Positions 7,098 to 8,222 of a stretch of 8,222 bases of DNA are shown here, piece after piece; positions within the stretch are counted from its first letter, which is position 1, and each line of letters starts with the position of its first letter. The DNA is taken from assembly GCA_021202325.1 (NCBI GenBank), contig JAJQDF010000207.1:1-8222 (forward strand), read 5' to 3'. Source of the stretch: Clostridiales bacterium. GTDB lineage: Bacteria > Bacillota > Clostridia > Lachnospirales > Anaerotignaceae. The position numbers were made by a program, and so were the translations under genes. The notes below the pieces were generated by a model. That model ran no database searches. It saw nothing but the letters and a program-made list of their open reading frames with translations, and was not told where the DNA came from.

Positions 7098-7346
7098 ATG
7101 GAAAAATTCAGAAGGGCATACGTTGCCGTAGATGTGCTGTTTGATGTAAACGGCAAAATGATTCCAAGGTCCATAACGTGGGAGGACGGCCGCATTTACG
7201 GCATAGACAGAATTATCGATGTAAGACGGGCGGCAAGCCTTAAGGCCGGAGGTCAGGGCATAAGATACACCTGCCGCATAAGAGGAAGGGAAAAATATCT
7301 GTTCTACGATACCGACAAATGGTTTGTGGAAGCAGAGGAAAGATAG
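7098..7346 (+). CDS. Small conserved protein adjacent to Y-family polymerase
   Basis: This is an 82-residue soluble protein, rich in short strands and charged residues: AYVAVDVLFDVNGKMIPRSITWEDGR (about 7-32), IDRIIDVRRAASLKAGGQGIRYTCRI, then YLFYDTDKWFVEAEE. I believe similar proteins commonly follow dinB in clostridial genomes, and its layout recalls the small beta-barrel DUF6504-type proteins beside Y-family polymerases, but I cannot confirm membership. It is not a YolD-type partner. The start is ATG 7098 with GGTGAT at 7088-7093. A GTG at 7089 lies within that ribosome site and is not the start. It lies 10 nt after the polymerase stop, so it should be induced with it. A role as a polymerase accessory or regulator is inference. 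Its TAG stop overlaps the first unit of the 7-bp repeat array. Confidence 0.85.
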   Translation: MEKFRRAYVAVDVLFDVNGKMIPRSITWEDGRIYGIDRIIDVRRAASLKAGGQGIRYTCRIRGREKYLFYDTDKWFVEAEER

Positions 7347-7380
7347 TGATTAGTGGGCAGTGATTAGTGATTAGAGATTA
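7345..7380 (+). repeat. 7-bp tandem repeat array, left of DUF6291-like gene
   Basis: Five consecutive 7-bp units run AGTGATT, AGTGGGC, AGTGATT, AGTGATT, AGAGATT, plus one base. The array begins inside the stop codon of the upstream gene and ends just before the ribosome site of the next. A matching array, including the variant AGTGGGC, lies at 7966-8000 on the other side of the gene. Confidence 0.85.
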
Positions 7381-7394
7381 TTAAGGAGGAGAAA

Positions 7395-7961
7395 ATGAAA
7401 GAGGAATTAAAAAGAGACAGTACTATTATTTACAGAAGCTACCGTGATGCCATAGCGGAAATGCCGCCGAAGGAATTTAAACGGTGCATGATGGCAATTC
7501 TGAATTACGCTCTTGACGGAATAGAGCCTGAAACCAACGGCATTGAGCAAATAATATTTGCGATGACAAAGCCGCAGATTGACAAAAACAATCAGCGCTA
7601 TCTTAACAGCAAGAGCGGCGGTCGAAAGCCCAAAGAGAGTCAGCCCGAAACCGAGGCAGAACCAAGTGAGAACGTGAGCGAAACCAAGGCCGAACAAAAC
7701 GATAACCAAGGTGAAACCGAAGCCGAACCAAGCGACAACCAAACTGAAACCAAGGCAGAACAAAATGAAAACCAAAGTGAAACTAAGTCTGAACCAAAGG
7801 TGAGCCAGCCCTCAGCCAAATTTGAACCAAGCGTGACTAAATTTGAACCTGCCGTCGAACCATATACCAAAGAGGCGATGGAAGCAAAGAGGAGAGCCGT
7901 AGTGAGAGCTTTAACTGCTGACTATACGAGTGAGGCTTCCTCAAGGCTTGACGGAGGGTAG
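7395..7961 (+). CDS. DUF6291-like protein with 11-residue repeat tail
   Basis: This is a 188-residue protein. Residues 1-80 resemble DUF6291, an N-terminal domain seen in phage- and mobile-element-associated replication-type proteins: STIIYRSYRDAIAEMPPKEFKRCMMAILNYALDGIEPE, then FAMTKPQIDKNNQRYLNSKSGGRK. Residues 85-139 are five 11-residue repeats of the form ETKAEQNDNQG/ETEAEPSDNQT, highly acidic and surely disordered. The C-terminal 49 residues are unlike what I expect for this family. AAGGAGGA at 7383-7390 with short spacing supports the ATG. The gene is flanked by two 7-bp repeat arrays and followed by AACCAAA repeats that seem derived from the same coding style. It may be a shortened or rearranged member. 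The function is unknown; a link to phage-like DNA replication is only by family association. Confidence 0.75.
   Translation: MKEELKRDSTIIYRSYRDAIAEMPPKEFKRCMMAILNYALDGIEPETNGIEQIIFAMTKPQIDKNNQRYLNSKSGGRKPKESQPETEAEPSENVSETKAEQNDNQGETEAEPSDNQTETKAEQNENQSETKSEPKVSQPSAKFEPSVTKFEPAVEPYTKEAMEAKRRAVVRALTADYTSEASSRLDGG
7647..7811 (+). repeat. 33-bp in-frame tandem repeats within DUF6291-like gene
   Basis: Five 33-bp units start at 7647, 7680, 7713, 7746 and 7779, each beginning GAAAC. Units alternate between GAGGCAGAACCAAG-like and AAGGCMGAACAAAA-like versions, so a 66-bp higher-order period is visible over the first four. The last unit is the most divergent. Because the unit is a multiple of three, copy changes keep the frame. 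Confidence 0.9.
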
Positions 7962-7965
7962 ATAA

Positions 7966-8000
7966 AGTGAGTAGTGGTTAGTGGGCAGTGGTTAGTTTTA
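7966..8000 (+). repeat. 7-bp tandem repeat array, right of DUF6291-like gene
   Basis: Units are AGTGAGT, AGTGGTT, AGTGGGC, AGTGGTT and AGTTTTA. The register and the internal AGTGGGC variant match the array at 7345-7380, with G replacing A at the unit's fifth base. It begins 5 nt after the DUF6291-like stop codon. Confidence 0.85.
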
Positions 8001-8158
8001 AAACCAAAGCTAACCAAAGCTAACCAAAGATAACCAAACATAACCAAACCAAAACCAAATAGAAACCAAACCGAAACCAAAGTGAAACCAAATAGGAAAC
8101 CATAGGTTAACCGAAGATAAACCAAATAGGAAACCATAGGTTAACCGAAACGAAACCT
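8001..8158 (+). repeat. AACCAAA-type 10-11-bp repeats with an exact 31-bp direct repeat
   Basis: From about 8001 to 8050 the period is 10 bp (TAACCAAAGC and variants). From 8052 it is 11 bp (AAACCAAANNG). Positions 8085-8115 and 8119-8149 are identical over 31 bp, each containing the palindrome GGTTAACC. No intact gene is seen. One frame at 8034-8102 reads KPKPNRNQTETKVKP before a TAG, the same residue style as the DUF6291-like tail. I regard it as degraded or frame-shifted coding repeat. Confidence 0.8.
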
Positions 8159-8222
8159 AATGTAAATGTAAATGTTAATGTTAATGAAAATGTTAATGTT
8201 AATGCTTATGCTTATGTTAAAG
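8111..8222 (+). pseudogene. Open frame fragment with Asn-Val repeat, running off the window edge
   Basis: The frame beginning at 8111 has no stop to the end of the window. It reads PKINQIGNHRLTETKPN, then a run of Asn-Val pairs from an AATGTT hexamer array (about 8159-8206), then AYAYVK. No ATG is in frame upstream; a TAA at 8108-8110 precedes it. Asn-rich hexamer tails of this kind are, to my knowledge, common in the middle of DUF6291/DnaD-like replication proteins. This is probably the remnant or shifted C-terminal part of such a gene, continuing to the right. It could instead be untranslated repeat DNA. Confidence 0.4.

Noticed and set aside
7640..8137. Leftward reading frames with Phe/Val/Leu-rich repeats that look like membrane proteins
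   Set aside because: They are complements of the Glu/Asn/Lys-rich repeats on the plus strand and have no ribosome site or family resemblance.
7647..8150. CRISPR array
   Set aside because: The 33-bp repeats are contiguous and in frame with no spacers. The 31-bp repeats occur only twice with a 3-bp gap, and there are no cas genes.

Overview
The window reads as a chromosomal segment of a low-to-moderate GC, Gram-positive anaerobe, most likely class Clostridia. The signs are strong AGGAGG/GGTGAT ribosome sites, a Firmicutes-type LexA box, a flavodoxin-ferredoxin protein of the EFR1 kind, and U-tailed intrinsic terminators. I cannot name the genus from sequence alone.

Layout. (1) 1-1172: a stand-alone glycolytic gapA with an extended -10 promoter and its own terminator. 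(2) 1193-3150: a rightward run of a DUF4177-like small protein, an XRE regulator with two C-terminal membrane helices, and two overlapping short-chain CHR (chromate-transport family) half-transporters, closed by a terminator. (3) 3152-5093: a redox module. A leftward HxlR-type regulator is divergent from an NAD(P)-binding NmrA/SDR-like protein and a flavodoxin/2[4Fe-4S] protein. The 123-bp divergent region carries inverted repeats and evenly spaced GTAC sites. The module is bracketed by two near-identical terminators in direct orientation. (4) 5130-7346: a DNA-damage cassette. A leftward SRAP (HMCES/YedK-like) protein is divergent from a Y-family polymerase and a small conserved partner. A LexA box lies between the -35 and -10 of the polymerase promoter. 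The polymerase has no ATG start; AUU behind a GGTGAT ribosome site is the best-supported choice. (5) 7345-8222: a repeat-rich accessory end. A DUF6291-like protein with 33-bp/11-residue repeats is flanked by two 7-bp-unit arrays. Beyond it come 10-11-bp AACCAAA repeats, an exact 31-bp direct repeat and an AATGTT array. This tail looks like frame-shifted coding sequence of the same low-complexity type and continues past the window edge.

How the genes relate. HxlR regulators commonly sense electrophile or thiol stress and control adjacent oxidoreductases, so region 3 is probably a self-contained redox/electrophile response unit. Region 4 is a coherent SOS unit: SRAP shields abasic sites and the Y-family polymerase bypasses lesions. 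Regions 1 and 2 look like ordinary core and transport genes. The right end resembles phage- or mobile-element-derived replication genes that evolve by repeat slippage.
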